From Thioalkalivibrio sp. (GTDB taxonomy: Bacteria; Pseudomonadota; Gammaproteobacteria; Ectothiorhodospirales; Ectothiorhodospiraceae), in assembly GCA_018224485.1 (NCBI GenBank), contig JAGTVE010000267.1:1-14100 (forward strand): a stretch of DNA of 14,100 nucleotides. Reading direction: 5' to 3'. Every line of letters starts with the position of its first letter. Position 1 is the stretch's first letter. Positions 1 through 6,943 of this stretch are shown here, piece by piece. A model generated the notes under the pieces. It ran no database searches and was not told where the DNA came from. It saw only the letters and a list, made by a program, of their open reading frames with translations. The position numbers and the translations under genes were made by a program.

Positions 1-33
1 ATCGATCGCGATCTGGCACTGACAGGCCAAAGG

Positions 34-103
34 GCATCGCGGCTGGAAGCCGCTCCCACGCGTGGTTGAGGGGGGGGTGTGGGAGCGGCCTCCGGCCGCG
101 ATC
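34..103. repeat. REP doublet 1 (inverted pair of REP-like units)
   Basis: Two REP-like units face each other. Unit 1 reads on the minus strand from 59 down to 34 and begins GTGGGAGCGGC. Unit 2 reads on the plus strand from 79 to about 102 and begins with the same bases. Each unit has a GTRG-type head followed by a short GC-rich imperfect palindrome of the form GCGGCC-TCC-GGCCGC. This matches the general description of bacterial REP sequences and of inverted REP pairs (REPINs), which are typically spread by a RAYT tyrosine transposase encoded elsewhere. No such gene is in this window. The pairing is seen directly; the REP assignment is inferred from form. Confidence 0.75.
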
Positions 104-123
104 GGGCGTGGCCGAACCGAGGG

Positions 124-198
124 GCATCGCGGCTGGAGGCCGCTCCTACGGTTCCTACGGGGGGTTGGGGGGTGTGGGAGCGGCCTCCGGCCGCGATG
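124..198. repeat. REP doublet 2 (second copy of the inverted pair)
   Basis: This repeats doublet 1 with a period of about 90-95 bp. The minus-strand unit runs from 149 down to 124 and begins GTAGGAGCGGC. The plus-strand unit runs from 174 to about 197 and begins GTGGGAGCGGC. The spacer between the units is G-rich, as in doublet 1. The A/G difference at the third base of the head and the c/t differences in the arms show that the copies have diverged slightly, so this is not an assembly echo of a single sequence. Confidence 0.75.
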
Positions 199-218
199 GG
201 GCGTGACCGCGCAGGGGG

Positions 219-237
219 GCATCGCCGCTGAAAGCCG
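219..237 (-). repeat. Degraded fifth REP-like unit
   Basis: The stretch from 219 to 237 resembles the outer part of units 1 and 3 (gcatcgc, gctg, aagccg), with substitutions. It lacks the CTCC(C/T)AC head found at 53-59 and 143-149. It starts 95 bp after unit 3, in register with the tandem array. Its end overlaps the start of the large palindrome at 234, so the third doublet seems to have been interrupted or replaced there. Confidence 0.45.
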
Positions 238-345
238 GGGAGGCGGGTGCCGGAGGGACGGGCATTCACCGGCCATGGATGGCCGGTGCATAGCGCCCAG
301 GGACGGCTCGAGCGTGCCCGTCCCTCCGGCACCCGCCTCCCCGGC
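234..345. repeat. 112-bp palindromic element with perfect 31-bp inverted arms
   Basis: The arm at 234-264 is exactly complementary to 315-345 over 31 bp. The 50-nt interior contains a nested 8-bp hairpin, caccggcc (267-274) against ggccggtg (281-288), with a 6-nt loop. The interior also repeats agggacgg (299-306), a copy of 254-261 in the left arm. Either copy can pair with ccgtccct at 318-325, so two folds compete. No open frame of coding character is seen. It could be a MITE-like element, a cruciform or a transcribed structured RNA; the sequence alone does not decide. Confidence 0.7.
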
Positions 346-380
346 CACCCCCACCGGCACGAACACCACCGGCCGCCAGC

Positions 381-415
381 AACGAAGAAGCCGGCTCGAG
401 GCCGGCTTCTTCGTT
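381..415 (-). terminator. Intrinsic terminator of the alpha block, possibly bidirectional
   Basis: A perfect 15-bp inverted repeat (381-395 and 401-415) with a 5-nt loop lies 21 nt past the rplQ stop. Read on the minus strand, the stem is GC-rich near the loop and its 3' arm ends in CTTCTTCGTT, a T-rich but interrupted tract. On the plus strand it ends CTTCTTCGTTTCATC, so it could also stop transcription coming from the left. Position and form fit a Rho-independent terminator for the ribosomal superoperon. Confidence 0.8.
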
Positions 416-436
416 TCATCAGCCAACGACCCAGGA

Positions 437-814
437 TCAGTCGGCGGTGGACGGTTCCGGCCGGTCCAGCAGTTCCACGTAGGCCATCGGCGCGTTGTCG
501 CCGGCCCGGTAGCCGCACTTCAGGATGCGGAGGTAGCCGCCCGGCCGCTGCTGGAAACGCGGCCCGAGGTCGGTAAACAGCTTGCCGACCATCTCCTTGT
601 CACGCAGGCGCGAGAAGGCCACCCGGCGGGTGTGCACCGAGTCGTTCTTCCCCAGCGTGATCAGCGGCTCGGCCACCCGGCGCAGTTCCTTCGCCTTGGG
701 CAGCGTGGTCTTGATCAGTTCGTGCCGAAACAGGGACAGGGTCAACGCCTGCAGCGTGGCCTTGCGGTGCGAGCTGTTCCGGCTGAGTTGCCGACCGATA
801 TTGCGATGACGCAT
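437..814 (-). CDS. rplQ: 50S ribosomal protein L17
   Basis: The product is 125 aa (E. coli L17 has 127) and opens with the family signature MRHRNIGRQLSRNSSHRKA, followed by the conserved run around LIKTTLPKAKELRR at about 34-46. L17 binds 23S rRNA in the large subunit near the exit-tunnel side. It is the last gene of the alpha block, 42 nt after rpoA, the usual order in Gammaproteobacteria. AGGT lies 7 nt upstream of the ATG. A terminator follows 21 nt after the stop. The C-terminus (RPEPSTAD) is variable in the family and gives no sign of truncation. Confidence 0.97.
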   Translation of the reverse strand: MRHRNIGRQLSRNSSHRKATLQALTLSLFRHELIKTTLPKAKELRRVAEPLITLGKNDSVHTRRVAFSRLRDKEMVGKLFTDLGPRFQQRPGGYLRILKCGYRAGDNAPMAYVELLDRPEPSTAD

Positions 815-856
815 GAGAGTTACCTGGTTTTGTCAGTCCGGCGTGGGCCGTCGTTG

Positions 857-1843
857 TTATTCCGTGGTTTCCTGCAGTCCCGGCGGTGGCCAGTTCTCCA
901 GGCGCATGCCCAGGGACAGGCCGTGACTGGCGAGCGTGTCCTTGATCTCGGTCAGGGACTTCTTACCGAGGTTTGGCGTACGCAGCAGCTCCACCTCGGT
1001 ACGCTGCACGAGGTCACCGATGTGATAGATGTTCTCGGCCTTCAGGCAATTGGCGGAGCGCACGGTGAGCTCGAGCTCGTCGACCGGCCGCAGCAGCACC
1101 GGATCGACTGGTCCGGCGCCAGGACGGCCCGGCTCAGGCCCGGTCTCCTTGAGATCGACGAACGGCGACAGTTGCCGCTGCAGGATGCCTGCGGCTTGCC
1201 GCACCGCGTCATCCGGGGCGATCGCCCCATTCGTCTCCAGTTCCAGCACCAGGCGGTCCATGTCGGTACGCTGCGCAAGGCGGGCGCTCTCGACACGGTA
1301 GGCCACCCGCCGGATGGGGCTGAAGCTGGCGTCCAGCATCAGCCGTCCGATGGTGGTCTCCTCCATGTCCGCCTGACGGCGCGCCGCGACCGGCTCGTAA
1401 CCGCGACCCGTGCGCAGGCGCAGGGACATCGCCAGCTCCACGTTCTTGTTGATGTTGGCGATCACGTGGTCCGGATTCACCAGCTCCACATCGTGGTCCA
1501 GCTTGATGTCGGCGGCGGTGACCACACTCGGACCCTTCTTCCGCAGCGAGAGCACGGCCTCCTCGCGGCTGTGCATGCGCAGCGACACGCCCTTGAGGTT
1601 CAGCAGGATGTCGACGACGTCCTCCTGCACCCCCTCGAGCGTGGAGTACTCGTGAAGCACCCCCTCGATCTCCACCTCGACGATCGCGGTACCGGTGATC
1701 GAAGACAGCAGGACCCGTCGCAGGGCGTTTCCGAGCGTGTGCCCGAAACCGCGCTCGAGCGGCTCCAGGACCACCTTCGCCTTGCTCCGGTTCTCGGCCT
1801 CGACCTCGATGTGCTGCTTGTTGACCAGTTCATTCACTTGCAT
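857..1843 (-). CDS. rpoA: DNA-directed RNA polymerase subunit alpha
   Basis: The product is 328 aa (E. coli 329). The N-terminal assembly domain (about 1-230) has LEPLERGFGHTLGNALRRVLLSS at 27-48, which forms the dimer and beta/beta' contact surface. A proline- and glycine-rich linker (about 233-248) leads to the C-terminal domain (about 249-318), which includes RSANCLKAE with Arg262. Arg262 is the counterpart of E. coli Arg265, which contacts UP elements and activators. Alpha nucleates RNA polymerase assembly. The gene lies 21 nt after rpsD and 42 nt before rplQ, the normal alpha-operon position. Sequence and length look intact. Confidence 0.98.
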   Translation of the reverse strand: MQVNELVNKQHIEVEAENRSKAKVVLEPLERGFGHTLGNALRRVLLSSITGTAIVEVEIEGVLHEYSTLEGVQEDVVDILLNLKGVSLRMHSREEAVLSLRKKGPSVVTAADIKLDHDVELVNPDHVIANINKNVELAMSLRLRTGRGYEPVAARRQADMEETTIGRLMLDASFSPIRRVAYRVESARLAQRTDMDRLVLELETNGAIAPDDAVRQAAGILQRQLSPFVDLKETGPEPGRPGAGPVDPVLLRPVDELELTVRSANCLKAENIYHIGDLVQRTEVELLRTPNLGKKSLTEIKDTLASHGLSLGMRLENWPPPGLQETTE

Positions 1844-1864
1844 GAGCGCTCCTGCGTACAGGCG

Positions 1865-2485
1865 TTACTTCGAGTACAGCTCGACCACGAGCGACTCATT
1901 GATGTCGGCGGGGAGGTCGGTCCGATCGGGCAACGCCTTGAAGACGCCCTCGAACTTGCTGCTGTCCACTTCGACCCAGCCGGGCAGCCCGGCCTGCTCG
2001 GCCAGGGTCAGCGAATCCCGGATGCGCACCTGCTTGCGGGCCTTCTCGCGCACCGAGACCACATCGGAGGGCGCGACCTGATAGGACGCGATGTTCACCG
2101 TGCGCCCATTGACCAGAATGGCCCGGTGCGAGACCAGCTGCCGCGCCTCGGAACGGGTGCCGCCGAAACCCATGCGGTAGACCACGTTGTCGAGCCGGCC
2201 CTCGAGCAGCCGCAGGAGGTTGTCGCCGGTCGAGCCCTTCAGGCGCGAGGCCTGCTGGTAATAATTGCGGAACTGCTTCTCGAGCACTCCGTAGGTGCGG
2301 CGCAGCTTCTGCTTCTCCCGCAGCTGCACCCCGTAGTCCGAGACGCGCGTGCGGCGATCGCCGTGCTGTCCCGGTGCCTTGTCGAGCTTGCACTTGGTCT
2401 CCAGGGCACGCGCCCGGCTCTTCAGGCCGAGGTCGGCTCCCTCGCGACGGCTAAGCTTGCATTTCGGTCCAATATAACGGGCCAT
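1865..2485 (-). CDS. rpsD: 30S ribosomal protein S4
   Basis: The product is 206 aa, the same length as E. coli S4. It starts MARYIGPKCKLSRREG and carries the S4 RNA-binding domain at about 96-157 (RLDNVVYRMGFGGTRSEARQLVSH and the following VNG segment). It contains only two cysteines (C9 and C32), so the four-cysteine zinc motif of some S4 proteins is absent. S4 binds 16S rRNA early in small-subunit assembly, and in E. coli it also represses translation of the alpha operon. GGAG stands 7 nt before the ATG. The gaps are 19 nt to rpsK and 21 nt to rpoA. Confidence 0.98.
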   Translation of the reverse strand: MARYIGPKCKLSRREGADLGLKSRARALETKCKLDKAPGQHGDRRTRVSDYGVQLREKQKLRRTYGVLEKQFRNYYQQASRLKGSTGDNLLRLLEGRLDNVVYRMGFGGTRSEARQLVSHRAILVNGRTVNIASYQVAPSDVVSVREKARKQVRIRDSLTLAEQAGLPGWVEVDSSKFEGVFKALPDRTDLPADINESLVVELYSK

Positions 2486-2504
2486 GAATCAACTCCGAAT
2501 GGGT

Positions 2505-2894
2505 TCAGACACGCCGCTTTTTCGGCGGACGGCAGCCGTTGTGCGGGATGGGGGTGATGTCGCTGATGTTCGTGATCTTGAATCCCACGTTGTTCAGCGC
2601 GCGCACCGCGGATTCGCGTCCCGGCCCCGGGCCCTTCACGAGCACCTCGAGGTTCTTCACGCCGTGCTCCTGGGCGGCGGAACCCGCCCGCTCCGCGGCG
2701 ACCTGCGCGGCGAAGGGCGTCGATTTACGCGAACCCCGAAAGCCGGAACCGCCGGAAGTCGCCCAGCTCAGCGTGTTGCCCTGGCGGTCCGTGATGGTGA
2801 TGATCGTGTTGTTGAACGACGCGTAGACGTGGGCAACGCCCTCGGCCACGTTCTTTCGGACCTTTTTCTTGGTCTTGGATTGCGGTTGTGCCAT
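2505..2894 (-). CDS. rpsK: 30S ribosomal protein S11
   Basis: The product is 129 aa, as in E. coli. A lysine-rich N-terminus is followed by HVYASFNNTIITITD at about 22-36 and by WATSGGSGFRGSRKSTPFAAQ at 44-64, all S11 hallmarks. The C-terminus keeps HNGCRPPKKRRV; the Asn119-Gly120 pair is the site known in E. coli S11 to form isoaspartate. S11 sits on the platform of the small subunit and helps select mRNA in the E site. It is the second gene of the alpha block, with 19-nt gaps on both sides. Confidence 0.98.
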   Translation of the reverse strand: MAQPQSKTKKKVRKNVAEGVAHVYASFNNTIITITDRQGNTLSWATSGGSGFRGSRKSTPFAAQVAAERAGSAAQEHGVKNLEVLVKGPGPGRESAVRALNNVGFKITNISDITPIPHNGCRPPKKRRV

Positions 2895-2913
2895 TGACTG
2901 GATCCCGGGAAGA

Positions 2914-3270
2914 TTACTTGCGAATCGGACGGCGAGGGCCCTTGCGGGTGCGCGCGTTGGTGCGGGTCTGCTGCCCGCGCACGGGCAGGCCGCGGCGGTG
3001 ACGAATGCCGCGGTAGCAGCCCAGGTCCATCAGCCGCTTGATGTTCATGCTGATCTCCCGTCGCAGGTCGCCCTCGACGGGGACGCGGCCGACCGCCGCG
3101 CGCAGGCTTTCCACCTCGGCATCGGTCAGGTCACGCACCTTGATGTCCTCGCGGACGCCGGCAGCCTCACAGATCTGGCGGGCGCGCGTCCTGCCGATCC
3201 CGTAGATCGCGGTCAGTGCGATCACGGTGTGCTTCTGGTCCGGAATGTTTATACCAGCGACGCGAGCCAT
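2914..3270 (-). CDS. rpsM: 30S ribosomal protein S13
   Basis: The product is 118 aa (E. coli 118) and starts MARVAGINIPDQKHTVIALTAIYGIG. The helix-two-turn-helix region is around 14-60. The basic tail RGLPVRGQQTRTNARTRKG, from about residue 93, contacts 16S rRNA and P-site tRNA. S13 is in the head of the 30S subunit and forms intersubunit bridges. It is the first gene of the alpha block. GGAGAG lies 5 nt before the ATG, and the gene sits about 27 nt downstream of the start predicted from the promoter at 3304-3332. Confidence 0.98.
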   Translation of the reverse strand: MARVAGINIPDQKHTVIALTAIYGIGRTRARQICEAAGVREDIKVRDLTDAEVESLRAAVGRVPVEGDLRREISMNIKRLMDLGCYRGIRHRRGLPVRGQQTRTNARTRKGPRRPIRK

Positions 3271-3303
3271 CCAAACTCTCCATCAAATTCGGCAAAGCCG
3301 ATT

Positions 3304-3332
3304 ATTATAGCCAAGGAACTGTCCGTGCTCAA
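3304..3332 (-). promoter_or_regulatory. Candidate sigma70 promoter of the alpha block
   Basis: On the minus strand TTGAGC (3327-3332) and a perfect TATAAT (3304-3309) are separated by exactly 17 nt. Transcription would start near 3297, about 27 nt before the rpsM ATG. The site lies in the 140-nt gap between rpmJ and rpsM, where an alpha-operon promoter is expected. The box match, spacing and location together make this the best promoter in the window. Confidence 0.78.
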
Positions 3333-3339
3333 GCACGGA
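3322..3339. repeat. 18-nt palindrome overlapping the -35 box
   Basis: The sequence from 3322 to 3339 has 8-nt perfectly complementary arms around a 2-nt centre (folded as 7 bp with a 4-nt loop). It covers the whole -35 hexamer of the alpha promoter. As RNA it would form a small hairpin 72 nt past the rpmJ stop, but there is no T-run after it, so it is a weak terminator candidate. As DNA its two-fold symmetry could suit a dimeric regulator. Both readings are inference. Confidence 0.5.
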
Positions 3340-3410
3340 TTCACGTGGAGACTGCACGGCGGCGCGGAACCCGTCATCATCTATCGGGTTGGCGCGTATC
3401 GCCATGATCG

Positions 3411-3524
3411 TCAGCCTTGACGCTGCTTGTGACGCGGGTCGCTGCAGATCACGCGGACCACGCCATGACGCCGGATCAGCTTGCAGTTGCGGCAGATCGG
3501 CTTCACTGATGCTCTCACCTTCAT
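3411..3524 (-). CDS. rpmJ: 50S ribosomal protein L36 (zinc-binding type)
   Basis: This short gene encodes 37 aa: MKVRASVKPICRNCKLIRRH followed by GVVRVICSDPRHKQRQG. C11, C14, C27 and H32 form the CCCH zinc site of the C+ class of L36. L36 is the smallest large-subunit protein and stabilises 23S rRNA near the factor-binding side. It lies 19 nt after secY with a clear GGAGAGAG ribosome binding site, and it closes the spc block, as in E. coli. The zinc-type L36 suggests that any zinc-free paralogue used in zinc starvation would be elsewhere in the genome. Confidence 0.96.
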   Translation of the reverse strand: MKVRASVKPICRNCKLIRRHGVVRVICSDPRHKQRQG

Positions 3525-3543
3525 TTCGTCTCTCTCCAAAAAC

Positions 3544-4887
3544 CTAGCGGATGTTGCTTCCGCCGAAACCCTTGAGATTCGCCTTGCGCATCAGGCCCTC
3601 GTACTGGTGCGACATCAGGTGCGCCTGCAGCTGCGACATGAAGTCCATCGTCACGATAACGATGATCAGCAGCGAGGTGCCCCCGAAGTAGAACGGCACG
3701 TTCCAGTACAGGATCAGGAACTCGGGCAGCAGGCACACGGCGGTGATGTAGATGGCCCCGACCGCGGTCAGCCGCGTCATCACGCCGTCGATGAACCGCT
3801 CCGTCTGCACGCCGGGGCGGATGCCCGGCACGAAGGCCCCTTGCTTCTTCAGGTTCTCGGCGGTCTCGCGCGAATTGAAGACCAGCGCGGTGTAGAAGAA
3901 GCAGAAGAAGATGATCGCCGCCGCATAGAATGCCACGTACAGCGGCTGCCCGGGCGACAAGGTGGTCGAGATCTCCCGGAGCCACCCCATGCCCTCCGCC
4001 TGCCCGAACCACTGTCCCAGTGTCGCCGGAAAAAGGATGATGCTCGAGGCGAAGATCGGCGGGATCACGCCCGCCATGTTCAGCTTCAGCGGCAGATGGC
4101 TGGACTGGCCACCGATCACCTTGCGGCCCACCTGGCGCTTCGCGTAGTTGATCGTGATCCGCCGCTGGCCGCGCTCGACGAAGACCACGAAGGCGGTGAC
4201 GGCCAGCGCCAGCACCAGCAGGATGACCACGAAGGCCGCAGCCAGTTCTCCGGTGCGCGCAAGCTCCAGCGTGCCACCGATCGCTGCCGGCAGGCCCGCC
4301 ACGATCCCCGCGAAGATGATGATCGAGATGCCGTTGCCAACCCCGCGTTCGGTGATCTGCTCGCCCAGCCAGACGAGGAACATCGTTCCCGTCACCAGTG
4401 ATACGACCACCGTCGGGATAAAGATGTGGACCGGGGTCAGGGCCATCGGCATGCCCTGGATGGTCTGACCGCTCAGCGCGACCGAGATCCCGATACTCTG
4501 AAAGAGCGCCAGCACCACTGTGCCGTAGCGGGTGTACTGGGTGATCTTGCGGCGCCCGGCCTCGCCCTCCTTCTTCAGCTGCTGCAGGTGCGGCACGGTC
4601 GCCGCCAGCAGCTGCATGATGATCGCCGCGGAGATGTAGGGCATCACGCCGAGGGCGAAGATCGACAGGCGCTCCAGCGCGCCCCCCGAGAACATGTTGA
4701 ACATGTCCAGGATGGTGCCGCTGTGCTGCTCGAAGAAGCTCGCGACCGCAACCGGGTTGATCCCTGGTACCGGGATGAAGGTGCCGATACGGTAGACGAC
4801 CAGCGCGCCCAGCACGAAGAGGAGCCGCTGGCGGAGCTCGGAAAACCCCGCCAGTCCACCACCCTTTGCTGCCGCTCCCCGTGCCAT
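3544..4887 (-). CDS. secY: Sec translocon channel subunit SecY
   Basis: The product is 447 aa (E. coli 443), with ten hydrophobic segments at about 22-40, 76-97, 120-140, 153-174, 186-205, 217-237, 273-290, 317-338, 371-388 and 396-414. The plug region lies after segment 1 (about 57-70). The cytosolic loop FVPGIRPG (352-359) includes Arg357, which is needed for SecA-driven export in E. coli. SecY with SecE and SecG forms the inner-membrane protein channel. The gene starts 2 nt after the rplO stop, so translation is probably coupled. The C-terminal tail is basic and hydrophilic, as usual. Confidence 0.98.
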   Translation of the reverse strand: MARGAAAKGGGLAGFSELRQRLLFVLGALVVYRIGTFIPVPGINPVAVASFFEQHSGTILDMFNMFSGGALERLSIFALGVMPYISAAIIMQLLAATVPHLQQLKKEGEAGRRKITQYTRYGTVVLALFQSIGISVALSGQTIQGMPMALTPVHIFIPTVVVSLVTGTMFLVWLGEQITERGVGNGISIIIFAGIVAGLPAAIGGTLELARTGELAAAFVVILLVLALAVTAFVVFVERGQRRITINYAKRQVGRKVIGGQSSHLPLKLNMAGVIPPIFASSIILFPATLGQWFGQAEGMGWLREISTTLSPGQPLYVAFYAAAIIFFCFFYTALVFNSRETAENLKKQGAFVPGIRPGVQTERFIDGVMTRLTAVGAIYITAVCLLPEFLILYWNVPFYFGGTSLLIIVIVTMDFMSQLQAHLMSHQYEGLMRKANLKGFGGSNIR

Positions 4888-4889
4888 CG

Positions 4890-5321
4890 TTACTCCTCGA
4901 CGCGTCCGCCGGCGGCCTCGATCGCGGCCCGGGCACCGGCGGTGACGGCGACCCCGCGCAGCACGCGGGGCTGATCCACGGCGCCGGAGGCGAAGACCTT
5001 GGCGCGCTCCGCGCTGCCCGGCACCAGCCCGGCAGCCTTCAGGGCTTCGAGGGTCACGTCACCCTCCACCCGCTGCAGCTCGTGCAGACGGACCTCGGCG
5101 GTGCGCATGCGGGTCCGCGAGCGGAAGCCGACCTTCGGCAGACGGCGCTGCAGCGGCATCTGGCCGCCCTCGAAGCCTACCTTGTGGTAGCCGCCGGAGC
5201 GGGCCTTCTGCCCCTTGTGACCGCGGCCCGAGGTCTTGCCGAGCCCGGAACCGATACCCCGCCCGACGCGCTTGGGCTTGCTCCGGGAGCCCGGATTCGG
5301 AAGCAGTTCATTCATGCGCAT
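4890..5321 (-). CDS. rplO: 50S ribosomal protein L15
   Basis: The product is 143 aa (E. coli 144). It starts MRMNELLPNPGSR, followed by the glycine- and basic-rich extension RVGRGIGSGLGKTSGRGHKGQKAR at about 18-41, which threads into 23S rRNA. The globular domain follows from about 75. The first ATG (5321) is preferred over the internal one at codon 3 because family members begin MR(L/M)N. L15 is a late-assembly large-subunit protein. Gaps of 2 nt to both rpmD and secY indicate tight translational coupling. Confidence 0.97.
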   Translation of the reverse strand: MRMNELLPNPGSRSKPKRVGRGIGSGLGKTSGRGHKGQKARSGGYHKVGFEGGQMPLQRRLPKVGFRSRTRMRTAEVRLHELQRVEGDVTLEALKAAGLVPGSAERAKVFASGAVDQPRVLRGVAVTAGARAAIEAAGGRVEE

Positions 5322-5323
5322 GG

Positions 5324-5503
5324 TCAGGCCTCCTCGACCTTCAGCAGGTACGCCACCTTGCGCACCATGCCCAGGTTCTCCGGCGTGGCCTCGACCACGG
5401 AGGTGCTCTGCGTCTTGCGCAGGCCGAGCCCCCGGACGCAGGCCTTGTGGTTGGCCAGTCGGCCCGCAGTGGAGCGGACCAGCGTGAGTCTGAGCTTGTT
5501 CAT
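5324..5503 (-). CDS. rpmD: 50S ribosomal protein L30
   Basis: The product is 59 aa (E. coli L30 has 59): MNKLRLTLVRSTAGRLANHK and so on, ending VRKVAYLLKVEEA. The conserved LGLRKTQSTSVVE segment is at about 26-38. The open frame extends upstream to 5629 inside rpsE, but that part is a frame shadow; the ATG at 5503 gives the family length. It begins 2 nt after the rpsE stop and ends 2 nt before rplO. L30 is a small protein that contacts 23S and 5S rRNA neighbours in the large subunit. Confidence 0.96.
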   Translation of the reverse strand: MNKLRLTLVRSTAGRLANHKACVRGLGLRKTQSTSVVEATPENLGMVRKVAYLLKVEEA

Positions 5504-5505
5504 CT

Positions 5506-6012
5506 TCAACCCGTTATTTCTTCGAGGGTCTTGCCGCGCTTCGCGGCGACCATTTCGGGATCGTCGACGGCTGCCAGGCCGTTGATCGTCGCCTGCACCA
5601 CGTTGATCGGGTTGCGCGAGCCGACGCACTTGGCGAGCACGTTGCGCACCCCCGCCACTTCGAGCACCGCGCGCATCGCGCCTCCGGCGATCACGCCCGT
5701 TCCCTCGGAGGCGGGCTGCATGTACACGTTCGCCGCGCCATGGTAGCCGTTTACCGCGTAGTGCAGCGTTCCCTGGTTCAACCGGACCGTCGTCATGTTC
5801 TGACGCGCCTGCTGCATCGCCTTCTGGATCGCCAGCGGCACCTCCCGGGCCTTGCCGTACCCATAGCCGACGCGCCCCTCGCCGTCGCCGACCACGGTCA
5901 GCGCGGCGAAACGGAACTGGCGCCCGCCCTTGACCACCTTCGCGACCCGATTGACGCTAATCAGTTTTTCCTGCAGTCCGTCCGTGGCTTCGTTTGATTC
6001 GTGACGTGCCAT
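5506..6012 (-). CDS. rpsE: 30S ribosomal protein S5
   Basis: The product is 168 aa (E. coli 167). The N-terminal dsRNA-binding fold spans about 12-77 and contains NRVAKVVKGGRQFRFAALTVVGDGEGRVGYGYGKAREVP. The loop around 26-31 is where spectinomycin-resistance changes map in E. coli; here it reads VVKGGR, the sensitive-type sequence. The C-terminal domain has MQPASEGTGVIAGGAMRAVLE and NPINVVQATINGL. S5 helps decoding accuracy and mRNA unwinding at the entry site. GGAGAGAG precedes the ATG, 27 nt after rplR. Confidence 0.98.
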   Translation of the reverse strand: MARHESNEATDGLQEKLISVNRVAKVVKGGRQFRFAALTVVGDGEGRVGYGYGKAREVPLAIQKAMQQARQNMTTVRLNQGTLHYAVNGYHGAANVYMQPASEGTGVIAGGAMRAVLEVAGVRNVLAKCVGSRNPINVVQATINGLAAVDDPEMVAAKRGKTLEEITG

Positions 6013-6039
6013 TACTCTCTCCGGTGAAATCGGGTCCGA

Positions 6040-6393
6040 TCAGAACTGCAGCCCGCCTTCGCGGGCGGCCTCGGCGAGCGCCTGCACGCGCCCGTGATAT
6101 CGGAATCCCGCGCGGTCGAAGGCGACCTTGTCAATCCCCGCTGCCCGGGCCCGTTCGGCGATCAGCCGTCCCACCCGAGCCGCGGCCTCCGCATTGCCCG
6201 TGTACCCGAGTTCGCTGCGCACCCCGGACTCGACCGTGGACGCCGCCGCAAGCACCGAGTCGCCGCTGGGCGCAACGATCTGCGCGTAGATGTGGCGGGG
6301 CGTCCGATGCACACACAGGCGGTGCGCCCCCAGTTCCCGGATCTTGTAGCGCGCGCGGCGCGCCCTTCTAAGTCTCGACTCTTTCTTGTCCAC
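6040..6393 (-). CDS. rplR: 50S ribosomal protein L18
   Basis: The product is 117 aa, the same as E. coli L18. A basic N-terminus (MDKKESRLRRARRARYKIRE) is followed by a fold ending in VAFDRAGFRYHGRVQALAEAAREGGLQF (about 90-117), the conserved L18 C-terminus. L18 binds 5S rRNA together with L5 and anchors it to the large subunit; the gene for L5 (rplE) is in the same block. It lies 9 nt after rplF and 27 nt before rpsE. Confidence 0.97.
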   Translation of the reverse strand: MDKKESRLRRARRARYKIRELGAHRLCVHRTPRHIYAQIVAPSGDSVLAAASTVESGVRSELGYTGNAEAAARVGRLIAERARAAGIDKVAFDRAGFRYHGRVQALAEAAREGGLQF

Positions 6394-6402
6394 GGTTACA
6401 CC

Positions 6403-6933
<531 letters not shown>

Positions 6934-6943
6934 GACAGTTTCC

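Noticed and set aside
34..198. CRISPR array
   Set aside because: The repeats alternate in orientation, spacers are short, G-rich and similar to each other, and there are no cas genes. REP doublets explain the pattern.
346..380. Possible regulatory site in the short stretch between the palindrome and the terminator
   Set aside because: Only short caccgg repeats are seen; nothing stands above chance for GC-rich DNA.
62..2557. Very long plus-strand open frame (831 codons) across the left repeat region and opposite rplQ, rpoA and rpsD
   Set aside because: It lies antisense to three unmistakable conserved genes, its translation is low-complexity and rich in H, R, Q and L, and it runs through REP repeats and the terminator. 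Long antisense frames are expected in GC-rich coding DNA.
3271..3410. Enteric-type S4-binding pseudoknot leader ahead of rpsM
   Set aside because: The predicted transcript leader is only about 27 nt, and I could not trace the required nested pairings in the sequence.
3481..4401. Plus-strand frame of 306 codons opposite secY
   Set aside because: Antisense shadow of SecY with charged low-complexity translation; no start signal.
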